Below, piece by piece: positions 40,382 to 50,935 of a DNA stretch of 64,000 nt. The position numbers were made by a program, and so were the translations under genes. Source of the stretch: Castellaniella denitrificans (GTDB lineage: Bacteria > Pseudomonadota > Gammaproteobacteria > Burkholderiales > Burkholderiaceae_B); contig NZ_JAPWHE010000003.1 of NCBI RefSeq assembly GCF_027214045.1, positions 108,168-172,167 of the forward strand. The letters run 5' to 3'. Every line of letters begins with the position of its first letter. The stretch's first letter is position 1. Below the pieces are notes generated by a model. It was not told the DNA's origin and did not search any database. It was given only the letters and a program-made list of their open reading frames with translations.

Positions 40382-41320
40382 TCAATCGCCCGCGTAGCGG
40401 TCGGTGGCGGCCAGCAATTGCGTCAGAATGCCGGGTTCGTCGAAGGCGTGGCCGGCGTCCGGGATCATGTGGAATTCCGCCTGGGGCCAGGCGCGGTGCA
40501 GGTCCCAGGCCGATCTGGCCGGCGTGCAGGCATCGTAGCGGCCCTGGATGATCACGCCCGGGATGCGGGCCAGCTTGTGCGCGTCGCGCAGCAACTGGCC
40601 TTCTTCCATGAAGCCCCGGTTCACGAAATAATGATTTTCGATGCGGGCGAAGGCCAGCGCCGCCTGGTCGGCGGCGTGCGCCTGGTGATGCGCCGGATTG
40701 GGCAGCAGGGTGATGGTGTGACTTTCCCATTGGGTCCAGGCGTGCGCGGCCCGCAGTTGCGCCTGGGGGTCGTCGCCCGTCAGGCGGCGGCGGTAGGCGG
40801 CCATCAGGTCGTCGCGCTCGGCCTCGGGGATCGGGGCCAGGTAGTTTTCCCACAGGTCGGGGAACAGCCAGGACGCGCCTTCCTGGTAGAACCAGCGCAG
40901 TTCCGCCTGGCGCAACAGGAAGATGCCGCGCACGATCAGGGCGCTCACCCGTTCCGGGTGGGTCTCGGCGTAGGCCAGCGCCAGGGTCGAGCCCCAGGAA
41001 CCGCCGAACACCACCATCCGGTCGGCGTGCAGGACTTCGGTGCGCAGGCGCTCGATGTCGGCGATCAGATCCCAGGTGGTGTTGTGCTCGATCTCGGCCG
41101 ACGGTGTGGACCGGCCGCAGCCGCGCTGATCGAACAGCAGGATGTTGTAGCGTTCGGGGTCGAACAGGCGGCGGTGGGTGGGCGAGCAGCCCGCGCCCGG
41201 GCCGCCGTGCAGGAACACCACCGGCCGCCCCTGGGGGTTGCCGCACAGCTCCCAGTAGACGCGGTGGCCGTGGCCGGCGTCCATGAAGCCTTGCGCGTAG
41301 GGCTCGATCTCGGGATACAT
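40382..41320 (-). CDS. pip: Proline iminopeptidase
   Basis: Alpha/beta-hydrolase of 312 residues that removes N-terminal proline from peptides. The oxyanion block is FLHGGPGAG, the nucleophile elbow GGSWGSTLAL, and the late catalytic residues lie in QGRYDACTPA and DAGHAFDE. These match PIP (family S33) over full length. It overlaps trmB by one base and precedes thiS by 13 bases. Confidence 0.95.
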   Translation of the reverse strand: MYPEIEPYAQGFMDAGHGHRVYWELCGNPQGRPVVFLHGGPGAGCSPTHRRLFDPERYNILLFDQRGCGRSTPSAEIEHNTTWDLIADIERLRTEVLHADRMVVFGGSWGSTLALAYAETHPERVSALIVRGIFLLRQAELRWFYQEGASWLFPDLWENYLAPIPEAERDDLMAAYRRRLTGDDPQAQLRAAHAWTQWESHTITLLPNPAHHQAHAADQAALAFARIENHYFVNRGFMEEGQLLRDAHKLARIPGVIIQGRYDACTPARSAWDLHRAWPQAEFHMIPDAGHAFDEPGILTQLLAATDRYAGD

Positions 41321-42072
41321 CAGGGGGTCTCCGGTGCGGGCGCGGCGTCCGCCATGGGGCGCCGCGTGAAGATCAGGTCCCAGACTCCGTGGCCCAGCCG
41401 CAGGCCGCGGTTCTCGAACTTGGTCAGCGGGCGGTAGTCGGGGCGCGGCGCGTAGTCCGCGCAGGTGTTTTGCAGTGACGGCGCCGCCGACAGGACTTCC
41501 AGCATCTGCTGGGCGTAGTGTTCCCAGTCCGTGGCGCAGTGCAGATAGGCGCCCGGCGCCATGCGGCCGGCGAGCAGTTCGATGAACGCGGGCTGGATCA
41601 GGCGGCGCTTGTGGTGGCGTTTTTTCGGCCAGGGGTCGGGGAAGTAGATGTGCACGCCGGCGAGCGAGCCCGGCGCGATCATGTCACGCAGCACCTCGAC
41701 GGCGTCGTGCTGGATGATGCGGATGTTGTCCAGCCCGTTGTCGTGGATGCGCTTGAGCAGCGCGCCCACGCCGGCGTTGAAGACCTCGACCCCCAGGAAA
41801 TTGTCGCCGGGACGGGCCTGGGCGATCTTCTGGGTGGTCTCGCCCATGCCGAAGCCGATCTCCAGGATCACGGGCGCCGTCCGGCCGAAGGCCGCCGACA
41901 GGTCGATGGGCGTGTCCTGGTAGCGGATCGACCAGCGCGGCAGCCATTCGGCGATCGCCTGCTCCTGGCTGGGGGTGATGTGGGCGCGGCGGTGGACGAA
42001 GCTGCGGATGTGCGTGCTGCCCGACGGAGTCTGGGCCGTCACGACGGGCGGGGGGGATTTGGATGGGTTCAA
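41320..42072 (-). CDS. trmB: tRNA (guanine-N7)-methyltransferase
   Basis: S-adenosylmethionine-dependent enzyme that makes m7G46 in tRNA. It has 250 residues if the TTG at 42072 ([10 protein letters not shown]) is used; an ATG at 42153 would add 27 unlike residues and reach into the tRNA-Gly promoter region. The SAM motif is [13 protein letters not shown]; the TrmB-specific [16 protein letters not shown] and [15 protein letters not shown] are clear. The exact start is uncertain. It is divergent from tRNA-Gly. Confidence 0.94.
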   Translation of the reverse strand: MNPSKSPPPVVTAQTPSGSTHIRSFVHRRAHITPSQEQAIAEWLPRWSIRYQDTPIDLSAAFGRTAPVILEIGFGMGETTQKIAQARPGDNFLGVEVFNAGVGALLKRIHDNGLDNIRIIQHDAVEVLRDMIAPGSLAGVHIYFPDPWPKKRHHKRRLIQPAFIELLAGRMAPGAYLHCATDWEHYAQQMLEVLSAAPSLQNTCADYAPRPDYRPLTKFENRGLRLGHGVWDLIFTRRPMADAAPAPETP

Positions 42073-42157
42073 AATGCTGTTAAAATGCCGGGCTGCAAGG
42101 GATTTGGTGAGTCTTGATTTTACCAATGAATCCCTGCTGTCATCGATCTCCATCGAT

Positions 42158-42231
42158 GCGGGTGTAGTTCAATGGTAGAACGGCGGCTTCCCAAGCCTCA
42201 AGCGTGGGTTCGATTCCCATCACCCGCTCCA
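42158..42231 (+). tRNA. tRNA-Gly (anticodon CCC)
   Basis: Full cloverleaf with encoded CCA: acceptor GCGGGTG pairs with CACCCGC, D stem GTTC/GAAC, and T arm GTGGG-TTCGATT-CCCAT (one terminal G-T pair). The anticodon loop TTCCCAA puts CCC at 42190-42192, reading GGG. The anticodon stem has one C-T mismatch (42184 with 42198). Confidence 0.97.
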
Positions 42232-42245
42232 TTCCGGCTTTCCAT

Positions 42246-42262
42246 GCCGTTGGCTCAACGGC
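42246..42262 (+). terminator. Hairpin after tRNA-Gly
   Basis: GCCGTT (42246-42251) and AACGGC (42257-42262) form a perfect 6-bp stem with a 5-base loop, 15 bases after the tRNA end and before the convergent hydrolase stop. It has no U run, so termination is likely but not certain. Confidence 0.4.
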
Positions 42263-42277
42263 TCGTGACGACGGCAT

Positions 42278-43102
42278 CTAGCCTTTCAACAGACGCTGCG
42301 CGAAGAAGCCCAGAATCTCGTCGCGCGCCGCCACGGTCGGCTGGCCCGGTTCGTCGATCAGATGCGCCGTCACCACGCTGTGCGGACTGGCCACCACTTG
42401 TGCGAAGAAGGATGGCGTCACCGTGTTGGCCGCGTCGTCGGGCAGCACCCGTGCCACGAAACGGTCACCCAGCGCCTGCGCGAAGGCGGCGAAGCGTTCG
42501 GCTCGGCAGTGGCGATCGCCCTCGAAGCGGTAGGCCCGCACCGTCAGCGCCTCGCGCTGCATGCGCTCGCCCACGGCCGCCAGTTCCTCGGGGTCGATGT
42601 TCATCGCCGCCGGCTTGTCCATCGGCAGCGAGGGCTGGCACATCACCGGCGCCAGCATCGCGGGCTCCAGCATCATCGACAGCGCGAAATTGCCGGTGAA
42701 ACACATGCCGATCGCGCCCACGCCCGGCCCGCCGCATTCGGAATGCGCCTGCCGCGCCAACGCGCGCAGCCATTGCGTGACCGGGTGCGACTCGTTGGCA
42801 GCGAAGGCGCGGAACTCGGCACTGACGCAGGCGCGTCTGAAAACCGCCACGCCTTCCTCCACACCTGGCACAGCGCCGTCGCGCCCGAAGAGCGAGGGCA
42901 TGTAGACAGTGAAGCCGGCATCGCGCACCCAGCGGGCGAAGCGCGCCACGTGCGGGCTGATGCCGGGCATCTCGGCCATCACGATTACCGCCGGGCCGCT
43001 GCCGGCCACGTGCACCCGCTTTTCCACGCAGTCGAGCGTGATGCGGCGGGGCGTGAAATCGTCCAGCGAGTCATCTTGGTCCAGCCTGCGGTCGGTCGTC
43101 AT
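42278..43102 (-). CDS. Dienelactone hydrolase-family protein
   Basis: Alpha/beta-hydrolase of 274 residues. The nucleophile elbow GMCFTGNFAL carries Cys, as in dienelactone hydrolase, which opens the lactone ring of chlorinated aromatic breakdown products; VVIAEMPG-like IVMAEMPGISPHV appears near the start. The substrate is not readable. It is divergent from a GlxA-type regulator across 96 bases, which probably controls it. Confidence 0.83.
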   Translation of the reverse strand: MTTDRRLDQDDSLDDFTPRRITLDCVEKRVHVAGSGPAVIVMAEMPGISPHVARFARWVRDAGFTVYMPSLFGRDGAVPGVEEGVAVFRRACVSAEFRAFAANESHPVTQWLRALARQAHSECGGPGVGAIGMCFTGNFALSMMLEPAMLAPVMCQPSLPMDKPAAMNIDPEELAAVGERMQREALTVRAYRFEGDRHCRAERFAAFAQALGDRFVARVLPDDAANTVTPSFFAQVVASPHSVVTAHLIDEPGQPTVAARDEILGFFAQRLLKG

Positions 43103-43198
43103 GGGGTGTCCTTTTTTTGGGCGGAGAAACTGGTATTGGAGCCTTGGCGCATGCAGAATGGCAGTGTCTGTTTTGTCTTTTTCAAGGCTTTATCCGAC

Positions 43199-44182
43199 AT
43201 GCACGATTTCACCGTCCTGGCGCTGGACGACGCCTACGCCAGCAGCCTTGCCGTCACACTCGACATCCTGAACGCCGCCCGGGTTATCGCGCCGCGCCTC
43301 GGCCTGCCTGCGCCGCGCTGGCGGCTGTGCTCGGCCGAAGGCGGCATGGTGCGGTTGCAGGGCGGCATGCAAGTCGAGGCGGCGCGGCTGCCCGCTCGCG
43401 TACGCGATGACCGCTCCACCTGGGTGCTGCCCGGCCTGGGCCTGAACACCGCCGCCGCCGTCACCCAGCGGCTGGCCCGCCCCGACACCGCAGCGCTGGC
43501 GCGGCGCATCGCGCGCCATGTGCAGGGCGGCGGGCGCGTCGCCGCATCGTGCTCCTCGGTGTTTCTGCTGCAGGCGGCCGGACTGCTGGAGGGGCGCCGC
43601 GCCACCACCTCGTGGTGGCATGCGCCGCTGCTGCAGCGCCTCGCGCCTGGCTGCGTGGTCGATGCGGACCGCATGGTCTGCGCCGACGGCCCGATCATCA
43701 CCGCCGGTGCCGCTTTCGCGCAGACCGACCTGATGCTGCACCTGCTGCGTGGCCAAGGCGTCGGCGCGCTGTCCGATGCGGTCTCCCGCGTGTTATTGAT
43801 CGACGGCCGTCAGGCGCAGTCGCCCTACATCGTGGCCGAGGTGCTGGCCAATGGCGACAGCCTGGTCACGCAGCTCGTCGCGCGCATCGAGGCCGCGTTG
43901 CCGGCGCCTCCCAGCGTGGCTGCGCTGGCTCAGGCCTTTTGCATGTCGGAGCGCACCCTGTCGCGTCGCATCCGCCGGGCCACCGGCAAGAGCACGCTGG
44001 CGCTGGTGCAGAGCGTGCGCCTACGGCGAGCCCGTGTGCTGCTCGAAGGCAGTCGCATGACGGTGGACCAAGTGGCCGAGGCGGTAGGCTACCAGGACGC
44101 CACCGCGCTGCGGCGGCTGATGAAGAAGGTTGCCGGCGCCAACCCCAGCCGCTACCGTGTCTCGACGATGGCTGCGGCATAG
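43199..44182 (+). CDS. GlxA-family regulator (DJ-1/PfpI + AraC HTH)
   Basis: A 327-residue fusion of an N-terminal class I glutamine-amidotransferase-like (DJ-1/PfpI) sensor and a C-terminal AraC/XylS DNA-binding domain with two helix-turn-helices (from about residue 230; SERTLSRRIRRATGKSTLAL, VDQVAEAVGYQDATALRR). The nucleophile position reads AASCSSVFLL, with Cys kept. The start ATG 43199 (MHDFTVLALDDAYAS) fits the family. It probably regulates the divergent dienelactone-hydrolase-like gene. Confidence 0.88.
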   Translation: MHDFTVLALDDAYASSLAVTLDILNAARVIAPRLGLPAPRWRLCSAEGGMVRLQGGMQVEAARLPARVRDDRSTWVLPGLGLNTAAAVTQRLARPDTAALARRIARHVQGGGRVAASCSSVFLLQAAGLLEGRRATTSWWHAPLLQRLAPGCVVDADRMVCADGPIITAGAAFAQTDLMLHLLRGQGVGALSDAVSRVLLIDGRQAQSPYIVAEVLANGDSLVTQLVARIEAALPAPPSVAALAQAFCMSERTLSRRIRRATGKSTLALVQSVRLRRARVLLEGSRMTVDQVAEAVGYQDATALRRLMKKVAGANPSRYRVSTMAAA

Positions 44183-44247
44183 GATGTGCCGACGCCTGCG
44201 CGGCGGTGAGGTACGCTGTCGCCTGTCACACTGACGATGAGACAAGC

Positions 44248-45303
44248 ATGCAAGGCGATCTTTTCGGAGCGGCTGTTTCCTTGCCGCCGGACGGACTGCC
44301 GGCGGATGCGGCGTCTTCCGCGACCCCGCCGTCCTCCGCGCCGCGGCGCCCGTCCAGGGTGCGTCCCGCGCCCGTTGCGCAAGACTGGCATGCGCTGGCC
44401 CGGCGACTGCCGGCACCGCTGCGTTTCGGGGTCTCGACCTGGTCCTACCCAGGCTGGGACGGCCTGGTCTGGGACGGCGAGTACAGTCCGGGCGTGCTGT
44501 CCAGGCACGGCCTGGGCGCTTATCACCGGCATCCGCTGCTGCGCACGGTATGCGTGGACCGTGCCTTCTGGCGTCCGCTGACGGCGGGCCAGTATGCCGC
44601 TTACGCGGGCCAGGTCGATGACGATTTCCGTTTCGTCGTCAAATGTCCGGCCCTCGTCACCGACGCCCAGGTGCGCGGCGAAACGGGCAAGGCGCTCAAG
44701 CCCAATCCGGACTTCCTCGACCCGCGCCTGGCCGTCGAACACTTCGTGCGGCCGGCGTCCACGGGGCTGGGCGACCGGCTCGGCGTGCTCGTCTTCCAGT
44801 TGAGTCCGTTGCCCCTGGGCTGGCTTGGACGCCCCGCGCCGCTGCTGGACAGGCTGGGGCTGATGCTGGCCGCCGTCCGGCAGGCCCTGGCCGGGCATCC
44901 CGCCGTGATCGTCGCCGTGGAAGTCCGTGATCCGGAACTGCTGGGCCCGGCGCTGGCCGACACGCTCAAGGCGCATGGCGCCACGTTCTGTCTGGGTCTG
45001 CATGGCAAGATGCCGCCGATCGGGGCGCAACTGCCGATGCTGCGCGCGCTGTGGCCGGGCCCGCTGGTCTGCCGCTGGAGCCTGAACCGCGTGTTTGGCG
45101 CGTACGGCTATGCCGACGCGCAGAAAAAGCATGCGCCGTTCGACACCCTCGTCAGCGAGGACCCCCACACCCGCGCCGAACTGGCGCGCGCCATTCGCGG
45201 CATCACGGGCGCGGGCCAGCCGGCCTATGTGACCGTCAGCAACGATGCCGAGGGTTGCGCGCCGCTGTCCATCCAGAAGCTCGCCCAGGCCGTACTGCTC
45301 TAA
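44248..45303 (+). CDS. DUF72 domain-containing protein
   Basis: A 351-residue protein of the DUF72 (YecE-like) TIM-barrel family, which is of unknown function. [21 protein letters not shown] and QLSP-type VFQLSPL mark the family; the barrel starts near residue 58. An unusual Pro/Ala/Ser-rich N-terminal segment of about 50 residues precedes it. It overlaps the convergent permease stop by 4 bases. The start ATG follows GATGAGACAAGC. Confidence 0.85.
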   Translation: MQGDLFGAAVSLPPDGLPADAASSATPPSSAPRRPSRVRPAPVAQDWHALARRLPAPLRFGVSTWSYPGWDGLVWDGEYSPGVLSRHGLGAYHRHPLLRTVCVDRAFWRPLTAGQYAAYAGQVDDDFRFVVKCPALVTDAQVRGETGKALKPNPDFLDPRLAVEHFVRPASTGLGDRLGVLVFQLSPLPLGWLGRPAPLLDRLGLMLAAVRQALAGHPAVIVAVEVRDPELLGPALADTLKAHGATFCLGLHGKMPPIGAQLPMLRALWPGPLVCRWSLNRVFGAYGYADAQKKHAPFDTLVSEDPHTRAELARAIRGITGAGQPAYVTVSNDAEGCAPLSIQKLAQAVLL

Positions 45304-46442
45304 ACACCGGACCCCAGCGCGATCGCCAGGCCGCCGGCGAGCACACCCATCCCCGCGACGCCCAGTGCCAGGACGGCCAGTTCGGCGCGCCGGAACGACC
45401 GGCTGACCATGGCCAGCGACGGCAGGCTGACCGGCGGCAGGGTCACCAGCAGCGCGGCCGCCGGTCCCACGCCCACGCCCAGCGCCAGCAGGGCCTGGAC
45501 GATGGGCACTTCGCCGGCGGTCGGAATGACGAACAGCGTGCCCACGAGAGCTGCGCCCACGACCCACATCAGGCTGTTGTCGATGCTGAAGTCCAGCACG
45601 GGAAACAGCCAGGCGCGGGCCGCGCCCAGCAGCAGCACGAGAATCAGGTATTCGGGCAGCAGCCGCAGCGCCATGCCGGCGAAGACCCGCGCCCAGCGCC
45701 GCAGGACCTGGCCCGGCAGGAAGAACGCGGGATCGGTTCCGGCGGCAGCCGCGTCGGTGTCGTTGGCGGGCGTGCTGTCCGTCTTGTCCATGCGGTTCAG
45801 CGCCCAGCCCAGGCCCAGCACCATGGCCAGGCCCAGTGCGAGACGCAGCCCAGCCCAGTGCCAGCCCAGGACGAAGCCCATGAAGACCAGGGTGGCCGGG
45901 TTGAGCATGGTGTTGCCCAGCCAGTAGGCGGCCGTGTTGCCCGGCGCGGCGCGGCAGTGGCGCAGCCCGGTGATCACGGGGGCGGCGCAACAGGTGCACA
46001 TCATGCTGGGGATGGACAGCAGGCCGCCCGTCACGACGCCGCTGGCGCCGGGACGACCCAGCCAGCGTTCGATCCAGCGGGGCGGCAGCAGGGTCTGGAT
46101 GGCGGAGCCCAGCAGCAGCCCCAGCAGCAGGGCCTTCCAGATGGCCAGTCCGTAGGCCTTGGCGTAGTCGAGCGCGGCGTGCAGCGAGGGCGCGGGCGGC
46201 GCGGCCTGGCCGCCCGTCAGGATGGAGGCGCCGATGGAATGGGTCTGTGCGGCCGTGAAGGCGCGGTCGTAGTACGGCGACCATTTCACGTAGAACAGGC
46301 CCGCCAGGGCGATCAGTGCCACCAGGGCGATGCCCCAGGCGGGGTGGCGGGCGGGGCGGGACGGGCTCAACGCGGCCTCCGTGCGGAGACAGGGCGGACG
46401 AGCGGGGTGGAAGCGCGGTTCATGAGTCTGGGGAGATGGCAT
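45300..46442 (-). CDS. Permease of the ArsP/DUF318 family
   Basis: Inner-membrane protein of 380 residues with about 8-10 helices. The central [13 protein letters not shown] (in [11 protein letters not shown]) and the later [16 protein letters not shown] are hallmarks of the ArsP_1/DUF318 permeases, which move organoarsenicals or metals (Cu/Zn efflux in some members). The cysteine pair suggests thiol-metal contact. The substrate is unknown. The start is an ATG at 46442 without a clear ribosome site. Confidence 0.85.
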   Translation of the reverse strand: MPSPQTHEPRFHPARPPCLRTEAALSPSRPARHPAWGIALVALIALAGLFYVKWSPYYDRAFTAAQTHSIGASILTGGQAAPPAPSLHAALDYAKAYGLAIWKALLLGLLLGSAIQTLLPPRWIERWLGRPGASGVVTGGLLSIPSMMCTCCAAPVITGLRHCRAAPGNTAAYWLGNTMLNPATLVFMGFVLGWHWAGLRLALGLAMVLGLGWALNRMDKTDSTPANDTDAAAAGTDPAFFLPGQVLRRWARVFAGMALRLLPEYLILVLLLGAARAWLFPVLDFSIDNSLMWVVGAALVGTLFVIPTAGEVPIVQALLALGVGVGPAAALLVTLPPVSLPSLAMVSRSFRRAELAVLALGVAGMGVLAGGLAIALGSGV

Positions 46443-46586
46443 CAAGCCGGCATCATAAACCCGTCCACTTTCCGGGAGCCGGACCGATGGCCGGCGCGGG
46501 GCGGGGATGGCGCGGTTTCGCGGCCGCCCCTACAATCCTTTCAGATATACCATCTGGATATTCCCTGTCTCCCTTCTGGAGTTCCC

Positions 46587-47012
<426 letters not shown>

Positions 47013-47095
47013 ACGGCGGACCGGACCGCCACGCGGTCCCGCGCGGGTCGTCCGCGCTTTGACTCCGGGCCGGGGTCGGTGTCAATATCCCGGCC

Positions 47096-48220
47096 ATGCC
47101 CAGATTCCTGCACACCGCCGATTGGCAGATCGGCCGCCAGTACGGCCGTTTCGCTCCCGAGGACGCCACGGTCCTGGCCGAGGCCCGCTATGACGCGGTC
47201 GAACGCATCGCCGCGCTGGCCGCGCGCGACCGGGTCGACGCCGTGCTGGTGGCGGGCGACGTGTTCGATGCCCAGACGGTGTCCGACCGCACCATCCGGC
47301 GCCTGTTCAATGCGCTGCGCGGCTACGAAGGCCCCTGGATCCTGATTCCCGGCAATCACGACGCCGCCCTGGCCGAAAGCGTCTGGACCCGCGCGCAGCG
47401 CCTGGGCGCGGTGCCGCCCCACGCGCACCTGCTGCTGGAACCGGGCGTGCGCGCGTTCCCCGAACTCGGGTTCGCGGTGCTGGCCGCGCCCCTGACCCAG
47501 CGCCAGACGCACGGCGACTTGACCGCGTGGTTTGACGCGGCGGACACGGCCGAGGGCCTGGCGCGCATCGGCCTGGCCCACGGCAGCGTCCAGGGCCTCC
47601 TGGCCGAGGACATCGATTCCCCTAATCCGATCGCCGCCGACCGGGCGGCGCGCGCGCGACTGGATTATCTGGCGCTGGGCGACTGGCATGGCTTCAAGCA
47701 GGTGGACGCGCGCACCGTGTACAGCGGCACGCCGGAGCCGGAACGCTTCCGCGACAACGGCTCGGGCCGGATCGTGCGGGTGGACGTGCCGGGCCCCGGC
47801 CAGACGCCGGTGGTGGAGCCCATGGAGATCGGCCGCTACCGCTGGCTGGCCTGGGACGAAATCCTGTCGGTCGCGTCCGACCTGGACCTGCTCGTCGGAC
47901 GCCTGGACAGCCTGCCGCCAGAGTCCGTGCTGGACCTGACGCTGAGCGGCGCCCTCGACCTGGCGGATGCGAGGCGCCTGGACCAGGCGCTGTCCGTGGC
48001 CCAGGGGCGCTGCCGCAGCCTGCAGGTCCATCGGGCGGGTCTGCGGCTGGAACCTACCGACGAGGACATGGCCGCCTTGCGGGCCGACGGCTACGTGGGC
48101 GAGGTGATCGCGCAACTGCGCCAGCGGCAGGATGCGGCCGCCGATGGCGCGGACACGGCGCGCGAGGCGCTGGCGGTCCTGGCCGGTCTGCTGAGCCAGG
48201 ACGCGGGAGAGGCGTCATGA
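47096..48220 (+). CDS. SbcD/YhaO-like DNA exonuclease (metallophosphoesterase)
   Basis: Calcineurin-type metal-dependent nuclease of 374 residues. The metal motifs are ordered: FLHTADWQIG, VAGDVFDA, PGNHD and later GDWHG, which fits Mre11/SbcD/YhaO proteins. It is the nuclease partner of the downstream SMC-like ATPase, overlapping it by 4 bases. Together they should process DNA ends or hairpins. The YhaO/YhaN-type pair is common and may be a repair system. Confidence 0.88.
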   Translation: MPRFLHTADWQIGRQYGRFAPEDATVLAEARYDAVERIAALAARDRVDAVLVAGDVFDAQTVSDRTIRRLFNALRGYEGPWILIPGNHDAALAESVWTRAQRLGAVPPHAHLLLEPGVRAFPELGFAVLAAPLTQRQTHGDLTAWFDAADTAEGLARIGLAHGSVQGLLAEDIDSPNPIAADRAARARLDYLALGDWHGFKQVDARTVYSGTPEPERFRDNGSGRIVRVDVPGPGQTPVVEPMEIGRYRWLAWDEILSVASDLDLLVGRLDSLPPESVLDLTLSGALDLADARRLDQALSVAQGRCRSLQVHRAGLRLEPTDEDMAALRADGYVGEVIAQLRQRQDAAADGADTAREALAVLAGLLSQDAGEAS

Positions 48221-50919
48221 GACTCTTGCGCCTGCGGGTCGAACAACTGCGGCGTTTCCGCGAACCAGTGGAAATCCGCGACCTGGAACCCGGCATCAAT
48301 TTGTTCGCCGGCCCCAATGAATCCGGCAAGAGCACGCTGGTGCGGGCGATCCGCGCGGCGTTCTTCGAGCGTTTCAAGTCCAATGGCGCTGCAGATCTGC
48401 AGCCCTGGGGCGATACGTCCGCCGCGCCCAGCGTGGAGCTGGAATTCGAATGGCAGGGCGTGCACTGGAAACTCAGCAAACGGTTTTTGAAGCAGAAACG
48501 CTGCGATCTGGAAATCGGCGCCCGGCGTTTCAACGGCGACGAGGCCGAGGAAAAACTGGCGGAATGGCTAGGCTATCAATTCCCCGGCAAGGGGCCGAGC
48601 AAGGCGCCGCACTGGGGCGTGCCGGGGCTGCTGTGGATCGAGCAGGGCGAGGGCCAGGAATTGCGCGGTCCGGTGGGCTACGCCGGCAATTATCTGAAAT
48701 CCGCCTTGGGCGAGCACCTGAGCGACATCGCCAGCAGCGCGGGGGATGCGCTGATCGCCCGGGTCGAGACCGAACGCGCCAAGCTGCTGACGTCGACGGG
48801 GCGCCCCACCGGGGAATACGCCGAGGTCCTGCGGCAGCATGAGGACGCCGGGGCGCGCCTGACGGAACTCGATCGGGACATCGCCGCGTATCGCCAGCAG
48901 GTGGACCGGCTGGCCGAACTGCGCCGCTTGCAAGCCGAGGACGAGGGCAGGCCCTGGGAGGCCTACCGCCGGCAGGCCGTGGACGCCCAGGCGAGACTGA
49001 CCGAGGTCCAGGGCTGGTGCCAGGCCCGGGCGCGCGAGGCGCAGGATCTCGAGCATTGTGTCGCCAGTTTGCAGCATGGCAGGGATCAGCAGGCGGCCTA
49101 TGCACGCCAGCACCAGGACCTGGAACAGCGTGCCCGGGATCGGGATGCGACCGGGCTCCAGGTCACCGAATTGCAGGCCGACCGGCCGCGGATCGACGCG
49201 CAGGTCGAACAGGCGCAGGCGGCCTACCGGATGGCCGAGGCCCGTCTGACGATGGCGCGCCGGCAAGCCAAGCGCGCCGTGCTGGCGGCCGATCTGCACC
49301 GGTTGACGGCCGAACAGGCCCGGCTGGCGGCCGACCTGGAACAGGCGCAAACCTTGCAGGCGCGCGTGCAGGCCTTGCGCGCCCGTTTGCAGGGCATCCG
49401 GCTGGACGAGGCGGCCTTGAAGCAATTGCGGTCGCTGGACCGGGCGCTCGCCGAACTCGATGCGGTCCGGCAGTCCGCCGCCACACGGCTGGCCTACGAT
49501 CTGCTGCCGCAGCAGCATGTCCAGGCGGGGGACGAGTCCCTGTCTGGCCGCGGCGAACGCCTGCTGCTGGAACCCGTCGCACTGGACGTGCCGGGCATCG
49601 GCCGCCTGCACATCCGGCCCGGAGGCGAGGATCTGGCCGATCTGGCGCGTCGCCGCCAGGAGACTCGTGCCCGGTTTGATGCATTGCTGGCCGGCCTGGG
49701 GGCGGCGGACTTGCGGCAGGCCGAAGATCGGGTCGAACAGGCCCGCACCCTGCGGCAAGAGATCGAGCTGCATGAAACCCGCCTGGGCGGACTGGCGCCG
49801 CAGGGCGTGGATGCCGTGTCGAACCGGCTGGCGCTGGTCGAGCAAGCACTGCGGACCCTGTCCGAATCGCTGGCGGCCCTGCCTCAGGATCCAGCCGAGA
49901 CGGATTCCGGGGCGGGCACGGCTCAACTCAGCCCTGAGCGGGTCATCGCCGGGGCCGCCGCCGGACCGCTCGATGAGGCCCGGGCCGAACGCGAACTGGC
50001 CGCCGTGCGCGAAAGGCTGCAGGCTGCCGAACGTCAGGCAGCCCGGCATGCGCAGACGCTGGTCCTGGCGGAACAGGCCGGCCGCACGGCCGCGGCCGAA
50101 TGGCAGCGGCTCCGGGACGCGGTCCAGGCGCCGGAGCGTCAGCGGCAGGAGCGGGAACTCATCGCCCGTCTGGCGGCGCTGCAGGCGCGGGAACTGGCTG
50201 TGCGGCAATTGCTGGACGCGCTGGACGCGCGGATCGCCGAGGCCCGTCCGGAGATTCTGGAGCAGGACGTGCAACGGTTCGATCGCACCGCCGTCCAGAT
50301 GGAGCAGGCCGCCAAGGAACGCCGCGAGGAAGCCATCCGGGTGCAAAGCGGGCTGGAAGCGTTGGGTGCGCATGGCCTGGAGGAACAGCGCGCCGACCTG
50401 GCCCGCGAGGCGGAATTCATCGCCCGGCGCCGCGACGAACTGCGGCGCCGGGCCGAAGCCCTGGACTTGCTGCTGGAATTATTGAAAACCGGCCGCCAGG
50501 CGCTGACCCGCCGCATCCAGGCGCCCCTGCAGCGGCATCTGAACCATTATCTGCACCTGCTGTTTCCGCAGGCGCGGCTGGACGTGGACGAGGACCTGCT
50601 GCCGGAGCGGCTGGTCCGCACGGGGGCGGACGGCGCGGTGCACGAGGCGGTGGATGCCCTGAGTTTCGGCGCGCGCGAGCAGATGGGCCTGATCAGCCGC
50701 CTGGCCTACGCCGATCTGTTGCGCGAGGCGGGCCGGCCCACCCTCATCATCCTGGACGACGCCCTGGTGCATAGCGACCACGCGCGCCTGGACGGCATGA
50801 AGCGCATCCTGTTCGACGCGGCGCAGCGCCACCAGATCCTGCTGTTCACCTGCCACCCCGAGCGCTGGCGCGACCTGGGCGCGCGGGTCGTGGAGATGGG
50901 AATGCTGGGGGCGGCGTAG
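48217..50919 (+). CDS. SbcC/YhaN-like SMC-type ATPase
   Basis: A 900-residue ABC-type ATPase. It opens MRLLRLRVEQLRRF, with Walker A GPNESGKST (residues 33-41). Long Ala/Arg/Glu/Gln-rich coiled coils cover about 200-800. The C-terminal head has a signature SFGAREQMG and Walker B TLIILDDAL with the switch THCH-like FTCHPERW. It forms the Rad50-like half of an SbcCD-type complex with the upstream nuclease. The family resembles YhaN more than SbcC, as there is no clear zinc-hook CxxC. Confidence 0.88.
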   Translation: MRLLRLRVEQLRRFREPVEIRDLEPGINLFAGPNESGKSTLVRAIRAAFFERFKSNGAADLQPWGDTSAAPSVELEFEWQGVHWKLSKRFLKQKRCDLEIGARRFNGDEAEEKLAEWLGYQFPGKGPSKAPHWGVPGLLWIEQGEGQELRGPVGYAGNYLKSALGEHLSDIASSAGDALIARVETERAKLLTSTGRPTGEYAEVLRQHEDAGARLTELDRDIAAYRQQVDRLAELRRLQAEDEGRPWEAYRRQAVDAQARLTEVQGWCQARAREAQDLEHCVASLQHGRDQQAAYARQHQDLEQRARDRDATGLQVTELQADRPRIDAQVEQAQAAYRMAEARLTMARRQAKRAVLAADLHRLTAEQARLAADLEQAQTLQARVQALRARLQGIRLDEAALKQLRSLDRALAELDAVRQSAATRLAYDLLPQQHVQAGDESLSGRGERLLLEPVALDVPGIGRLHIRPGGEDLADLARRRQETRARFDALLAGLGAADLRQAEDRVEQARTLRQEIELHETRLGGLAPQGVDAVSNRLALVEQALRTLSESLAALPQDPAETDSGAGTAQLSPERVIAGAAAGPLDEARAERELAAVRERLQAAERQAARHAQTLVLAEQAGRTAAAEWQRLRDAVQAPERQRQERELIARLAALQARELAVRQLLDALDARIAEARPEILEQDVQRFDRTAVQMEQAAKERREEAIRVQSGLEALGAHGLEEQRADLAREAEFIARRRDELRRRAEALDLLLELLKTGRQALTRRIQAPLQRHLNHYLHLLFPQARLDVDEDLLPERLVRTGADGAVHEAVDALSFGAREQMGLISRLAYADLLREAGRPTLIILDDALVHSDHARLDGMKRILFDAAQRHQILLFTCHPERWRDLGARVVEMGMLGAA

Positions 50920-50935
50920 GCCGGTTCGCGCCGGG

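Noticed and set aside
42072-42153. Longer TrmB from the ATG at 42153
   Set aside because: The added 27 residues do not resemble TrmB, and the frame would extend to within 5 bases of the divergent tRNA-Gly gene.
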